A stretch of DNA of 64,000 nucleotides, from NCBI RefSeq assembly GCF_900104455.1, contig NZ_FNHB01000008.1:1-64000 (forward strand), read 5' to 3'. Shown one piece after another: positions 7,381 through 16,388 of this stretch. The translations under genes and the position numbers were made by a program. Within the stretch, counting starts at the first letter, position 1, and each line of letters starts with the position of its first letter. Source of the DNA: Dendrosporobacter quercicolus (lineage in GTDB: Bacteria > Bacillota > Negativicutes > DSM-1736 > Dendrosporobacteraceae). The notes under the pieces were generated by a model. The model saw nothing but the letters and a program-made list of their open reading frames with translations, searched no databases and had not been told where the DNA came from.

Positions 7381-9858
7381 ATGCATTTTTTATATAACTT
7401 GGTGGTTATTCTGGTTGTTATACTGGCGATGCCGGTTTTTCTGATCAGGACAGTCCGGGAAGAAGGCTTTTGGGAGCGGGTACGCCAAAGTTTCGGTTTC
7501 TTGCCGGAGGAAGATCTCGCGCCTGTGGCGAACAAGGACTGCATTTGGCTGCATGCCGCCTCGGTAGGCGAAATTGTCGCCGCCAGTCCGATTGTGAAGG
7601 AATTCCGCCGGGAAATGCCTGATACACCCATTCTGGTGTCGGTGGTAACTTCCAATGGCTATGCTATGGCCAAAAGGATCGTGAAAGATGCCGACAGTAT
7701 CATTTATTTTCCGCTGGATCTGCCCTGGCTTAGTTCAAGTGTGGTCAAGCGGATCATGCCCAGGGTCTTTTTGCCTGTGGAGACGGAATTATGGCCGAAT
7801 TTCCTCAAAGCAGCCCGCAAATACCGTATTCCGGTGATGATGGTCAATGGCCGCATCAGTGATAAAAGCGTAAAACGGTATCATTATCTGCGCAGTGTGT
7901 TAAAAGATATGATCGGCACTGTAGTCACCTTCTGCATGCAGTCGAAAATCGACGCCGATCATATTATCCGGCTGGGGGCTGATCCGCAGCGGGTCGTCAT
8001 TACCGGCAATACGAAATTTGATCAAACCTATACCGATGTCAGCCAAGCCGAAAAACAAGCGCTGCTTGCTTCCATGGGGCTGGCTGATCATTACCCGGTC
8101 CTTGTCGCCGGCAGTACGCATAAGGGCGAGGAAGAGGCTGTGCTGGCGGCGTTTGTTAAAGTCAGGGAGACCTTCAGCGATGCCCGGCTGGTTTTAGCGC
8201 CCCGGGAAATTTTACGGGCTGATGAACTGCAAAGCCTTGCCGAAACCTATTGTTTAGCCGCCGGAAAGCGGACAGCGGTGCAGCAGGCCTGCAGCCATGA
8301 GCATGACGTGATTGTTTTAGATACCATTGGTGAATTGGGCAAGATCTATAGTCTGGGGGACATCATTTATGTCGGCGGCAGCCTGGTGCCGCGGGGCGGA
8401 CATAATATTTTGGAGCCGGCCGCTCACGGCAAACCGATTATTGTCGGGCCGCACATGTTTAACTTTAAAGATACCTATGCGCTTTTTTCCGGCCGGTCGG
8501 CTTGTCTTACCGTCAACAACGCCGCCGAGCTGTCGGAAAAAATCACCTTTTTGCTGAACAATGACGGCGCCCGCCAGGCCATGGCCCGGGAGACCCTGAA
8601 CATTATCGGCGAAAACAAGGGGGCGGCCAGCAAAAGCGCCGCACAGTTGAAGCATATGCTGGTCAAACTGGACAACATCAAATCCGGTCCCCGCCTGGAG
8701 CATATCCTGCGCAAGCGCGAGGCTGTGCAGACCTATCTGTATGCAATGATTCATGGCGCACAGCCTAGTTTTATCAGTGATATCCTGTTATCGTTGCTGT
8801 ACCTGCTGTCGCTGCTTTATGGCTACGGAGTTTCGCTGATGCTGGCCATGTACAGGCATGGCCTGATCAAACAGCATCAGCTGGGCTGCCGGGTCATCAG
8901 CCTGGGCAATATTACGGTAGGCGGCACTGGAAAAACGCCGACGGCCCAGCGCCTGGCTGCGGTCATCCGGGAGATGGGCTACCGGGTTGTCATCCTGAAC
9001 CGCGGCTACCGGGCCAGTTGGCAGGAAGACGTGGGCCTGGTCTCCGATGGCGAAAAAATATACATGTCGGTGTCCGAGGCTGGCGATGAAGCCTATCTGC
9101 TGGCGAAAAACGTGCCCGGCGTACCGGTGGTCATCGGACGGGACCGGACGGTTACCGGTGAATATGCCGTCAGCCAGCTCCGGGCCGATGTTGTTATTCT
9201 GGATGATGGCTATCAACACTGGAAGCTGGCCCGGGATATTGATATTGTACTGATTGATGCGCTGAATATTTTTGGCAACAATTATCTGCTGCCGCGCGGT
9301 ACGCTCAGGGAAGAACTGAAGAACCTTGACCGGGCCAGCGTTTGCCTGCTGACCAAAGTTGATCAGGCGGCGCCGGAAGCCAGGAACCGCATTCGGGATA
9401 CCATCGCCAGCTATAATGAAGACGCCTTAATTGTTGAAAGTATCCATAAACCGCAGCGCTTTATCGAAATCGCCGAATGGCACAAAGGTCTGCGCTGCCA
9501 TAATATTTCGCTGGAAACGGTCAGCGGCCAGCCGGTTTTTGTTTTTTCCGCCATTGGCAATCCCCAGTCTTTTGAACAATCGGTCTTGGATATCGGGGCT
9601 CAGGTGGCGGACAGCCTGCGCTTTCCCGATCATTATGACTATAAGATGGCCGAGATGCAGGAAATGATGCAGCGAGCGGTGGAAATTGGCGCTTGCGCCC
9701 TGGTTACCACCGAAAAAGATGCGGTAAAGATTCCGGCTGAATTTATTCACTCCAACCGGCCGCTGCCTCTCTATGTCCTGGGTATTGAAGTATGCTTCCT
9801 GGAAGGGCAGGAACAACTGATGGAATTGATTGAAAATACCATGAAGCGACCGGTTTAA
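7381..9858 (+). CDS. Fused Kdo transferase (WaaA/KdtA) and tetraacyldisaccharide 4'-kinase (LpxK)
   Basis: One uninterrupted 825-residue frame carries two enzymes. Residues 1-430 are a GT30 Kdo transferase: a membrane anchor at 3-22, the catalytic ASVGE glutamate at 60-64, LPVETELWPNFLKAA, and the donor-site region GGSLVPRGGHNILEPAAHGK. After a linker of about 60 residues with a hydrophobic stretch, residues 490-825 are LpxK: Walker A GNITVGGTGKT (509-519) and the DDGYQHWKL motif (from 608). LpxK phosphorylates the 4' position and WaaA then adds Kdo, so consecutive steps are joined, with the domains in reverse order of reaction. Start ATG 7381 follows AAAGAGG. No frameshift is visible at the junction. 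Confidence 0.95.
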   Translation: MHFLYNLVVILVVILAMPVFLIRTVREEGFWERVRQSFGFLPEEDLAPVANKDCIWLHAASVGEIVAASPIVKEFRREMPDTPILVSVVTSNGYAMAKRIVKDADSIIYFPLDLPWLSSSVVKRIMPRVFLPVETELWPNFLKAARKYRIPVMMVNGRISDKSVKRYHYLRSVLKDMIGTVVTFCMQSKIDADHIIRLGADPQRVVITGNTKFDQTYTDVSQAEKQALLASMGLADHYPVLVAGSTHKGEEEAVLAAFVKVRETFSDARLVLAPREILRADELQSLAETYCLAAGKRTAVQQACSHEHDVIVLDTIGELGKIYSLGDIIYVGGSLVPRGGHNILEPAAHGKPIIVGPHMFNFKDTYALFSGRSACLTVNNAAELSEKITFLLNNDGARQAMARETLNIIGENKGAASKSAAQLKHMLVKLDNIKSGPRLEHILRKREAVQTYLYAMIHGAQPSFISDILLSLLYLLSLLYGYGVSLMLAMYRHGLIKQHQLGCRVISLGNITVGGTGKTPTAQRLAAVIREMGYRVVILNRGYRASWQEDVGLVSDGEKIYMSVSEAGDEAYLLAKNVPGVPVVIGRDRTVTGEYAVSQLRADVVILDDGYQHWKLARDIDIVLIDALNIFGNNYLLPRGTLREELKNLDRASVCLLTKVDQAAPEARNRIRDTIASYNEDALIVESIHKPQRFIEIAEWHKGLRCHNISLETVSGQPVFVFSAIGNPQSFEQSVLDIGAQVADSLRFPDHYDYKMAEMQEMMQRAVEIGACALVTTEKDAVKIPAEFIHSNRPLPLYVLGIEVCFLEGQEQLMELIENTMKRPV

Positions 9859-9867
9859 CCGCAAAGT

Positions 9868-9921
9868 ACCCGAAGTAAGCAAAGGGACCGCAAATAACGG
9901 GGCGATTTGAGCGCTTCGGGT
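9868..9921. repeat. Intergenic inverted repeat before kdsB
   Basis: ACCCGAAG (9868-9875) is complementary to CTTCGGGT (9914-9921). The 100-bp gap also contains GCAAAG wording found in the next gap. No T-run follows, so it is listed as a repeat rather than a terminator. Confidence 0.4.
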
Positions 9922-9958
9922 TGATCGGGGCTTTTACGGTATTACAGGAGGTTTTTCG

Positions 9959-10693
9959 ATGAATATTCTTTGTGTTATACCAGCCCGCTATGCGTCTACC
10001 CGGCTGCCGGGCAAGCCGCTGCTGGATATTGCCGGCCAGCCGATGATTCAGCGCGTTTACGAACGGGCCAAACAAGCTAAACGTCCGTCAACTGTGCTGG
10101 TGGCGACCGACCATCAGGCGGTTTACCGGGCCGTAGAGGCTTTTGGCGGGGCGGCAATGCTGACTTCACCGGAGCATCCCACCGGGACCGACCGGCTGGC
10201 GGAGGTGGCTGTCAGCTTTCCGGCGGCCGATATTATCATCAATGTACAGGGTGATGAACCATTAATCGAACCGCAGGTGATCGACGACCTGGCCGCCGCT
10301 TTTGACGATGACCAGGCTTTGGCAATGGCAACGCTGATGACTCCCCTGAGCGAAGCCGAACAGCATAATCCCAATGTGGTAAAAGTTATTACCGACCTTA
10401 AAGGCTACGCCCTTTACTTTTCGCGCTCACTCATTCCGTATCCCCGGGTAAGGCTGAATGACGCACCGGTATATAAGCACCTGGGCCTTTATGCTTACCG
10501 CCGGGAGTTTCTGCTTAAGTACGCCCGGCTGGCGCCAACGCCTTTAGAAAGTGTAGAATCACTGGAACAGCTGCGGGCGCTTGAGCATGGCTATCGAATT
10601 AAGGTCATCAAAACAGACTTTCAGACGGTTGGCGTAGATACGCCCGAGGATCTGGCGCTGGTGAACAAGCTGCTGAGCGGCAAAGGCGGGTAA
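9959..10693 (+). CDS. kdsB: CMP-Kdo synthetase KdsB
   Basis: KdsB activates Kdo with CTP to CMP-Kdo, the donor for WaaA. The 244-residue nucleotidyltransferase starts with the family motif IPARYASTRLPGKPL, has the conserved VATDHQAV and HPTGTDRLAEV segments, the NVQGDEPLI loop and the SRSLIPYPR region. Start ATG 9959 follows CAGGAGG (9945-9951). The gene opens a kdsB-kdsA-kdsD-kdsC group carrying all the specific Kdo-supply steps. Confidence 0.96.
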   Translation: MNILCVIPARYASTRLPGKPLLDIAGQPMIQRVYERAKQAKRPSTVLVATDHQAVYRAVEAFGGAAMLTSPEHPTGTDRLAEVAVSFPAADIIINVQGDEPLIEPQVIDDLAAAFDDDQALAMATLMTPLSEAEQHNPNVVKVITDLKGYALYFSRSLIPYPRVRLNDAPVYKHLGLYAYRREFLLKYARLAPTPLESVESLEQLRALEHGYRIKVIKTDFQTVGVDTPEDLALVNKLLSGKGG

Positions 10694-10708
10694 CCGGCGT
10701 CAAGTAGG

Positions 10709-10738
10709 CGCAGGAGCGCAAAAAGTTTGTGTCCTGCG
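10709..10738. repeat. Intergenic inverted repeat before kdsA
   Basis: CGCAGGA (10709-10715) pairs with TCCTGCG (10732-10738), followed by GGTACTTTGCGG. The composition and wording resemble the gap before kdsB. A weak attenuator is possible, but there is no T-run. Confidence 0.4.
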
Positions 10739-10797
10739 GGTACTTTGCGGTTCAGCCGTTCCACGCTTTTCCATTCAATATTAAGGAGGTTTTTCGA

Positions 10798-11622
10798 ATG
10801 AATACCGTTAATATCGGCTCTATCACGGTGGGAGGCAGACAGCCGGTGGCGCTGATTGCCGGACCCTGCGTAATAGAAGGTTATGAACGTTCCCTGAAGA
10901 TTGGCCGGGCGATTAAAGATATCGCCACTCGGCTGGGGATGCCTTATATTTTTAAAGCATCCTTCGATAAGGCCAACCGCTCTTCTTACGCTTCATTTCG
11001 CGGCCCCGGCCTGGAGGAAGGCTTAGCCATTCTGCAAAAAATCAAACAGGAGCTTGGCGTGCCGGTTGTCAGTGATATTCATGATGTTTCCCAGGTTTCA
11101 GCCGCCGCAGGTGTGCTGGATATTTTGCAAATCCCGGCTTTTTTGTCACGGCAGACCGACCTGGTGTATCAGGCGGCCCTGACCGGGAAAGCCGTTAATG
11201 TAAAAAAAGGTCAGTTTTTAGCGCCAAACGATATGAAAAACGTCATTACCAAGATGCGCGAAGCCGGTAATGAAAACATCCTGCTGACCGAACGCGGCGC
11301 CAGCTTTGGTTATAACAATCTGGTGGTCGATATGCGCGGCCTGGCGATCATGCGTTCTTTTGGCTATCCGGTGGTATTTGACGCCACGCACAGCGTGCAG
11401 CTGCCCGGCGGGGCCGGCACCAGCTCGGCCGGACAGCGCGAGTTTGTCAGCTATCTGACCAGGGCTGCTGTGGCGGTGGGCGTTGACGTCCTGTTTATGG
11501 AAGTCCATGACAACCCGCCGGAGGCCCTGTGCGACGGACCCAACATGCTGTATGTCGACCAGCTCGAGGATCTGCTGCGCGACGTACTGGCCATCGACAA
11601 TGTAATCAGACGGCATAAATAA
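10798..11622 (+). CDS. kdsA: Kdo-8-phosphate synthase KdsA
   Basis: KdsA condenses phosphoenolpyruvate with arabinose 5-phosphate to Kdo 8-phosphate. The 274-residue barrel has [34 protein letters not shown] and [11 protein letters not shown]. Cysteine 24 in AGPCVIE occupies the place of the metal-binding cysteine of the Aquifex aeolicus enzyme, where E. coli has asparagine, so this is probably the metal-dependent class; candidate partner ligands lie in DATH, FMEVH and CDGP. Start ATG 10798 follows AAGGAGG. The metal-class assignment is an inference from family knowledge. Confidence 0.95.
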   Translation: MNTVNIGSITVGGRQPVALIAGPCVIEGYERSLKIGRAIKDIATRLGMPYIFKASFDKANRSSYASFRGPGLEEGLAILQKIKQELGVPVVSDIHDVSQVSAAAGVLDILQIPAFLSRQTDLVYQAALTGKAVNVKKGQFLAPNDMKNVITKMREAGNENILLTERGASFGYNNLVVDMRGLAIMRSFGYPVVFDATHSVQLPGGAGTSSAGQREFVSYLTRAAVAVGVDVLFMEVHDNPPEALCDGPNMLYVDQLEDLLRDVLAIDNVIRRHK

Positions 11623-11632
11623 AACATGGACG

Positions 11633-11738
11633 AACCACAGAGTACACGGAGTACCCAGAGGGAACGTAAAACCCGGTGCGATAATTATCGCACCAAATCT
11701 TTCGTTAACCCTCCGTGACCTCTGTGACCTCTGTGGTT
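11633..11738. repeat. CACAGAG-type inverted repeat with a central 20-bp perfect palindrome
   Basis: The left arm starts AACCACAGAGTACACGGAG (11633-11651), and the right arm ends ACCTCTGTGGTT (11727-11738). AACCACAGAG pairs perfectly with CTCTGTGGTT. The centre (11675-11694) is the perfect palindrome GGTGCGATAATTATCGCACC. The outer arms match the element at 51-141, but the centre differs. It lies between kdsA and kdsD and encodes no protein. Confidence 0.7.
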
Positions 11739-11781
11739 AAAACAATGATTTAATGATTAATTAATAAGGAGGTTTTCTTTT

Positions 11782-12750
11782 ATGATTATTGAACAGGCAA
11801 GACAAGTGTTGAAAACAGAGGCTGCGGCGATTGAGCGGCTGATTCCGCTGATCAACGGACAATTTACGGCAGCAGTTCAACTGATTCTGGAATGCAAGGG
11901 CCGGGTGATCGTTACCGGGATGGGCAAACCCGGTTTGGTGGGCCGGAAGATTGCCGCTACGATGGCCAGTACCGGTACGCCGGCTTTTTTTCTTCATCCG
12001 GCGGAAGGCATTCATGGCGATCTTGGCATGGTAACCGCCGAGGATGTCGTGCTGGCTTTATCCAACAGCGGCGAGACCGGAGAGATTGTCGGCATACTGC
12101 CGACGCTGAAGCGCATTGGAGTGCCAATTATTGCCCTTTGCGGTCAGGCGGAATCCACTTTGGCTAAAACGGCCGACATTTTTCTTGATGTCAGTGTTGA
12201 GCAGGAGGCTTGCCCGCTGGGGCTGGCGCCCACTTCCAGCACGACGGCAACGATGGCCATGGGCGATGCCCTGGCGGTGGTGTTATTGGCTGAGCGCAAG
12301 TTCACCCGGGAAAATTTTGCTCTGTACCATCCCGGCGGTTCACTGGGACGCAAGCTGTTATTGACGGTCGAGCGGGTGATGCACAGCGACGAGGATAACC
12401 CGGTTGTCACCCTGGATAAAACAGTCAAGGAAGCTTTGTTTGTGATGACCGCCAAGGGGCTTGGCGCTACCTCGGTGGTGGATGATCAGGGCAAACTGAC
12501 CGGTCTGGTGACCGATGGCGACATCCGGCGCGGTCTGGAAAGAGGCCATGAGTTTTTGGATAAGCCGGTGACCGAGCTGATGACGAAAAATCCCCGGACC
12601 ATTACCGCCGATAAGCTGGCGGCTCAGGCTTTGCATGTGATGGAGAAAAATAAACCCCGTCCAATTACAGTATTGCCGGTGGTTGACGGGGAGGAGCGGG
12701 CAATTGGTATTATTCACCTTACTGACTTATTACGTCAAGGAGTGGTATAA
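11782..12750 (+). CDS. kdsD: Arabinose-5-phosphate isomerase KdsD/KpsF
   Basis: The enzyme makes arabinose 5-phosphate from ribulose 5-phosphate, feeding KdsA. The 322-residue protein has an N-terminal SIS sugar-isomerase domain (about 35-180; GMGKPGLVGRKIAATMASTG, SNSGETGEIV, and the LAPTSSTTATMAMGDALA region) followed by paired CBS domains (about 200-320; LVTDGDIRRGLERG). Start ATG 11782 follows AAGGAGG (11766-11772). Its stop overlaps the kdsC start by one base (TAATG). Confidence 0.95.
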   Translation: MIIEQARQVLKTEAAAIERLIPLINGQFTAAVQLILECKGRVIVTGMGKPGLVGRKIAATMASTGTPAFFLHPAEGIHGDLGMVTAEDVVLALSNSGETGEIVGILPTLKRIGVPIIALCGQAESTLAKTADIFLDVSVEQEACPLGLAPTSSTTATMAMGDALAVVLLAERKFTRENFALYHPGGSLGRKLLLTVERVMHSDEDNPVVTLDKTVKEALFVMTAKGLGATSVVDDQGKLTGLVTDGDIRRGLERGHEFLDKPVTELMTKNPRTITADKLAAQALHVMEKNKPRPITVLPVVDGEERAIGIIHLTDLLRQGVV

Positions 12751-13295
12751 TGGATAGTAAGACCCGGGCCCGCCGCATTAAACTATTGATTTTTGATGTT
12801 GACGGGGTATTGACCAACGGCCGGATTATCATTGGCCGGGACGGTGAGGCCGCCAAGGAATTTTACGCGCAGGATGGCCTGGGAATTGCAATCGCTCACC
12901 GGGCGGGTCTTAAAACTGCCATCATTACCGGTCGCACAAGTGACATGGTTCGCTTGCGCAGTACGGAACTGAAAATAACCGATGTTTATCAAGGGACAAT
13001 GAGCAAAACAGCAGCCCTGCAGGAACTGGCCGCCAAATATCACCTGAATTTGGCTGAAATTGGCTATGTTGGCGATGATCTTATTGATCTGCCAGTGATG
13101 GTTCAGGTCGGTTTGGCTTGTGCGGTGGCGAATGCCGTTCCCGAAGTCAAGGCCAGGGCCCACTATATTACCGGCAGCGCCGGCGGCAATGGCGCGGCCC
13201 GTGAAGTGATTGAGCTGATTTTAACCGCCCAGAATAAGTGGGCCGGGATCATCGAAGCCTACACCTGTTCAGTACCGGCTGATTCAGCGCAATAA
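12750..13295 (+). CDS. kdsC: Kdo-8-phosphate phosphatase KdsC
   Basis: KdsC is a HAD-family phosphatase that frees Kdo from Kdo 8-phosphate. The 181-residue protein has motif I LLIFDVDGVLTNGRI, motif II region AIITGRTS, a conserved lysine region (GTMSKTAALQEL) and motif III GYVGDDLIDLPVM. It has no cap domain, as is usual in this C0 subfamily. ATG 12750 overlaps the last base of kdsD and has AAGGAG at 12737-12742. Confidence 0.95.
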   Translation: MDSKTRARRIKLLIFDVDGVLTNGRIIIGRDGEAAKEFYAQDGLGIAIAHRAGLKTAIITGRTSDMVRLRSTELKITDVYQGTMSKTAALQELAAKYHLNLAEIGYVGDDLIDLPVMVQVGLACAVANAVPEVKARAHYITGSAGGNGAAREVIELILTAQNKWAGIIEAYTCSVPADSAQ

Positions 13296-13337
13296 CCGGA
13301 CGCTTGATCACACATCAGCATGAGAGGAGGAGGGTGC

Positions 13338-14258
13338 GTGCAATATAAAATTCTAAAATTGCTCAGCTATCTGATCTGTTTATTGCCCTACCGGCTTATT
13401 TTACTGCTGGGGCAGGGGTTTGGCCGGCTTTATTACCGTATTGCCGCCCGTCAGCGTAAGCGGGCGGTTGCCCAGATGCAGGAAAGTCTTCAAATCTCCG
13501 CTGAACAGGCTGAACGTATCGCGGTTAACCTCTTTGAAAATCTTGGCCGTACTTTCATGGAAGTCATGTATATGCCGGCATTTACCGCCGAAAAAATGAG
13601 ACGTTATGTTACTGTGGAGAATAGGCATTATCTGCAGGAGGCTTTGGCTGAAGGCCGCGGCGTAGTACTTTTAACCGCCCATATCGGCAATTGGGAATGG
13701 CTGGGGGCTGCGCTGGCAATGTTAGGCCTGCCGATCACCACGGTCATTAAACGGCAGCCAAACGATCAGCATACGCAGATCTTGAACGAATACCGCGAGA
13801 TGGCGGGCATTGAGGTGTTCGCCAGCGGGACAAGCGAGCTTGTCAGCGCCGCCAAGGCCCTTAAAAAAGGCAAAATCCTGGGGTTTTTAGCCGATCAGGA
13901 TGCGGGGCAGCATGGCGTGTTTGTCGATTTTCTCGGCAAACCGGCGTCAACTCCTCTGGGGCCGGCGGTCTTTGCCAAGCGGTTCAGAGCACCGGTTGTA
14001 CCGGTATTCATTGTTCGTGAGCCGGCCGGCGGCCACAAAATACTGGTAAGCCAGCCGCTGTATTATCAGGACACCGGCAATGAAGCGCAGGATCTTTACC
14101 GGATTACGGAACAAATGACCGGGATTATTGAAGCGATGATTCAACAATATCCCGATCACTGGCTGTGGTTCCAAAAACGCTGGAATACGCCGCCGGAAGC
14201 TGTAAAAGCCTCTGAGCAGCAAACCGCTGCCGCGGCCCGGAGAGGACAGGGGGCATGA
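13338..14258 (+). CDS. Lipid A acyltransferase of the LpxL/HtrB type
   Basis: This 306-residue inner-membrane-anchored protein belongs to the LpxL/LpxM (HtrB/MsbB) family, which adds secondary acyl chains to Kdo-lipid A. It has an N-terminal hydrophobic segment (LLSYLICLLPYRLILLLGQG), the catalytic HxxxxE motif in TAHIGNWEW, and the downstream GFLADQDAGQHGVFVDFLG region. GTG 13338 is chosen because a long GAGGAGGAGGG lies right before it; an ATG at 13320 would place that site inside the gene. It overlaps lptC by 4 bp (ATGA). Which secondary acylation it carries out cannot be read. Confidence 0.88.
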   Translation: MQYKILKLLSYLICLLPYRLILLLGQGFGRLYYRIAARQRKRAVAQMQESLQISAEQAERIAVNLFENLGRTFMEVMYMPAFTAEKMRRYVTVENRHYLQEALAEGRGVVLLTAHIGNWEWLGAALAMLGLPITTVIKRQPNDQHTQILNEYREMAGIEVFASGTSELVSAAKALKKGKILGFLADQDAGQHGVFVDFLGKPASTPLGPAVFAKRFRAPVVPVFIVREPAGGHKILVSQPLYYQDTGNEAQDLYRITEQMTGIIEAMIQQYPDHWLWFQKRWNTPPEAVKASEQQTAAAARRGQGA

Positions 14259-14809
14259 GAATGAAGAAAGCCTATCTGCTGATTGCCTGCCTGGCTGTGG
14301 CGGCAGGGCTGGGCCTGTACTATTTCTTGCAGGATGAAGCGCCGCCGGTTCAACAGCCGGAGCCGGTTCAAACCACCAGCAATATCGTATATTCCGGCAA
14401 TTCTATTGTGGAGGAACAGGATGGCAAACGGTTATGGGAGCTAAGCGCCGGAACCATTGAAATTGATCCCGCCGCCAATCAGGCCAGGATGAATGATTTG
14501 AAAGGCGTATTTTATCAGGACAATGGCGGTAAGCTGGAGATTGTTGCCTTGCAGGCGGTATATGATCATAAGAGCAGGGATATCACGATGAATGGTCAGA
14601 TAAAAGCGACAACAACCGATGGGGCGGCTTTTACGGCCGGCAAAGCCCGCTGGTCAGGGGCTGACCGCCGCTTTTACGGGTCGGGCGGCATCATGATGAC
14701 CAGAGATGATACCGTTATTGTCGGCGATCAAATGGAAAGCGATGTCGATATGAACAAAGTAACCGTAACCGGCAATGCCCGTATTCGTAAAGGAGGTGCC
14801 GGCAATTGA
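14255..14809 (+). CDS. lptC: LPS export periplasmic bridge protein LptC
   Basis: LptC is the single-pass inner-membrane component that passes LPS from LptB/F/G to LptA. The 184-residue product has a short N-terminal anchor (about 4-24), a proline-rich linker, and a beta-jellyroll-type domain with the family wording SAGTIEIDPAANQ and GVFYQDNG. Overall similarity in this family is low, so the call also relies on position directly before lptA and lptB. ATG 14255 overlaps the previous stop; an ATG six bases on is an alternative. Confidence 0.87.
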   Translation: MRMKKAYLLIACLAVAAGLGLYYFLQDEAPPVQQPEPVQTTSNIVYSGNSIVEEQDGKRLWELSAGTIEIDPAANQARMNDLKGVFYQDNGGKLEIVALQAVYDHKSRDITMNGQIKATTTDGAAFTAGKARWSGADRRFYGSGGIMMTRDDTVIVGDQMESDVDMNKVTVTGNARIRKGGAGN

Positions 14810-15507
14810 AGCTTGGCAGACTATTATTGGCTTTGATCATGGCTGCGGCAATGGCGATGCCTGCTGCTGCAGCCCAGCCTCAGCCGGTGGAAATGGCGGC
14901 TGAGGTCATAGAATATAATTCAACAACCGGCATTATGACCGGCACGGGCGGCGTCCGGTTCACCCGGGACGGGGCCGTGCTTACCGGCGCAGCAGCGACC
15001 TATAATACCCGGACCAAAGAAGGGCATGTTACCGGCGGCGTCAAAATGGTTCAGTCTGACGCAGTTCTGACAGCGGAGGAATTGCGGTCTTATGACAATA
15101 ACCGCATCACTGCCAGTGGCGGAGTGCAATTAACCAAGGGAGAGAGCGTGCTGACAGGCCCTCAGCTGGACTACTACACCGATAAAGCTTATGCAGTGGT
15201 CAATGATCAGGCCCGTCTGGTGATGCAAGACGGCGTCATGACTGCCGGTAAGATTGAAGCTTATTTGGATGAAAGCAGAATTACCGGGACAGGCAGCGTT
15301 CATATCGTTAGTCAGGCCAGGCAGCTTGATGCCACGGCTGATCAGGCGGTTTACTATGGCGCTGAACCCGCCAGGGCGGTTCTGACCGGCAACGCCAGGG
15401 CGGTCCAGGAAGGCAATATCTTAACCGGCAATAAATTGACGATTTATCTGGACAACCAAACGGTAAATGCCCAGGGCCGCACGCAGTTGGTCATCCAGCC
15501 GCAGTAA
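14806..15507 (+). CDS. lptA: LPS export bridge protein LptA (OstA-type)
   Basis: LptA is the periplasmic filament protein that carries LPS across the periplasm. The 233-residue precursor has a signal peptide (hydrophobic core at about 5-20, AAAA cleavage region near 21-24) followed by serial OstA-type beta repeats, each with the pattern TGTGGVxxTxxGAVLTGAAAxY (about 45, 85, 125 and 165). It starts at TTG 14806, four bases before the end of lptC, with AAGGAGGTG (14790-14798) well placed; no nearer ATG is suitable. The four-repeat length could make a longer bridge unit than the E. coli protein (about 185 residues). Confidence 0.9.
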   Translation: MKLGRLLLALIMAAAMAMPAAAAQPQPVEMAAEVIEYNSTTGIMTGTGGVRFTRDGAVLTGAAATYNTRTKEGHVTGGVKMVQSDAVLTAEELRSYDNNRITASGGVQLTKGESVLTGPQLDYYTDKAYAVVNDQARLVMQDGVMTAGKIEAYLDESRITGTGSVHIVSQARQLDATADQAVYYGAEPARAVLTGNARAVQEGNILTGNKLTIYLDNQTVNAQGRTQLVIQPQ

Positions 15508-15542
15508 ACCGCATGGATTTACACTGAAATGAGGAACAGGCC

Positions 15543-16262
15543 ATGTTTATTGAAACACATCATCTGATCAAAACGTATAAAGACCGTAATGTGGTCGATG
15601 GCGTCAGCATACGAGTGGACAAGGGTGAGGTGGTTGGCTTATTGGGACCGAACGGCGCCGGTAAAACCACTACCTTTTATATGATCGTAGGGCTGGAGAA
15701 ACCGGACAGCGGCCTGGTGTGCATTGGCGGCGAAGACGTTTCCGATATGCCGATGCACAAACGGGCCAATTTTGGCATTGGTTATCTGCCGCAGGAAGCG
15801 TCGGTATTCCGGAAGCTTACCGTGGAAGATAATCTGATTGCCATTCTGGAGACAACCGATTTAACGCCCAGCGGCTGCCGGGAAAAAGCCGCCAGTCTGC
15901 TGTATGAATTCAATATTGCGCATATCCGGGAACGAAAGGGCTCAGAACTGTCGGGCGGCGAACGCCGCCGGGTGGAGATCGCCCGCTGTCTGGCGACAGA
16001 CCCGTTATTTATTCTGCTGGACGAGCCATTTGCCGGTGTCGATCCCATCGCTGTAGCGGACATTCAGGCAATTATCGGCTATTTGCGCCAGCGGGGTATC
16101 GGCGTATTGATTACCGATCATAACGTTCGTGAAACACTCAGCATTGTTGACCGGGCCTATATCCTTAATGAAGGCCAGATCCTGATTGAAGGGGACAGCG
16201 CTACCATTGCCGCCAGTGAAACAGCCCGCAAATTCTACCTCGGCGAAAATTTCAGCTTATAA
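15543..16262 (+). CDS. lptB: LPS export ABC ATPase LptB
   Basis: LptB powers LPS extraction from the inner membrane. The 239-residue nucleotide-binding domain has Walker [10 protein letters not shown], a [20 protein letters not shown]-loop region, signature LSGGERRR, Walker [14 protein letters not shown] and an H-loop ([10 protein letters not shown]), all typical of LptB. Start ATG 15543 follows GAGGAAC. It stands between lptA and the lptF/G permease, so its partner is next door. Confidence 0.96.
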   Translation: MFIETHHLIKTYKDRNVVDGVSIRVDKGEVVGLLGPNGAGKTTTFYMIVGLEKPDSGLVCIGGEDVSDMPMHKRANFGIGYLPQEASVFRKLTVEDNLIAILETTDLTPSGCREKAASLLYEFNIAHIRERKGSELSGGERRRVEIARCLATDPLFILLDEPFAGVDPIAVADIQAIIGYLRQRGIGVLITDHNVRETLSIVDRAYILNEGQILIEGDSATIAASETARKFYLGENFSL

Positions 16263-16388
16263 CAATGTTTGAAACAGGAGTACCCGCAGCAGTCTGGAAA
16301 AGGTCCGCTCCGGCATCAACCCGCTGCGGCCCAGGCGTACTTTTTACCGCAGCTCTTAACCTCACGATTATGTGCAGAGGAGAAAACA

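Noticed and set aside
16269-16388. An extended N-terminus for the LptF/G permease
   Set aside because: The extra residues are not membrane-like, have no ribosome site, and the family opening begins exactly at ATG 16389 after GAGGAG.
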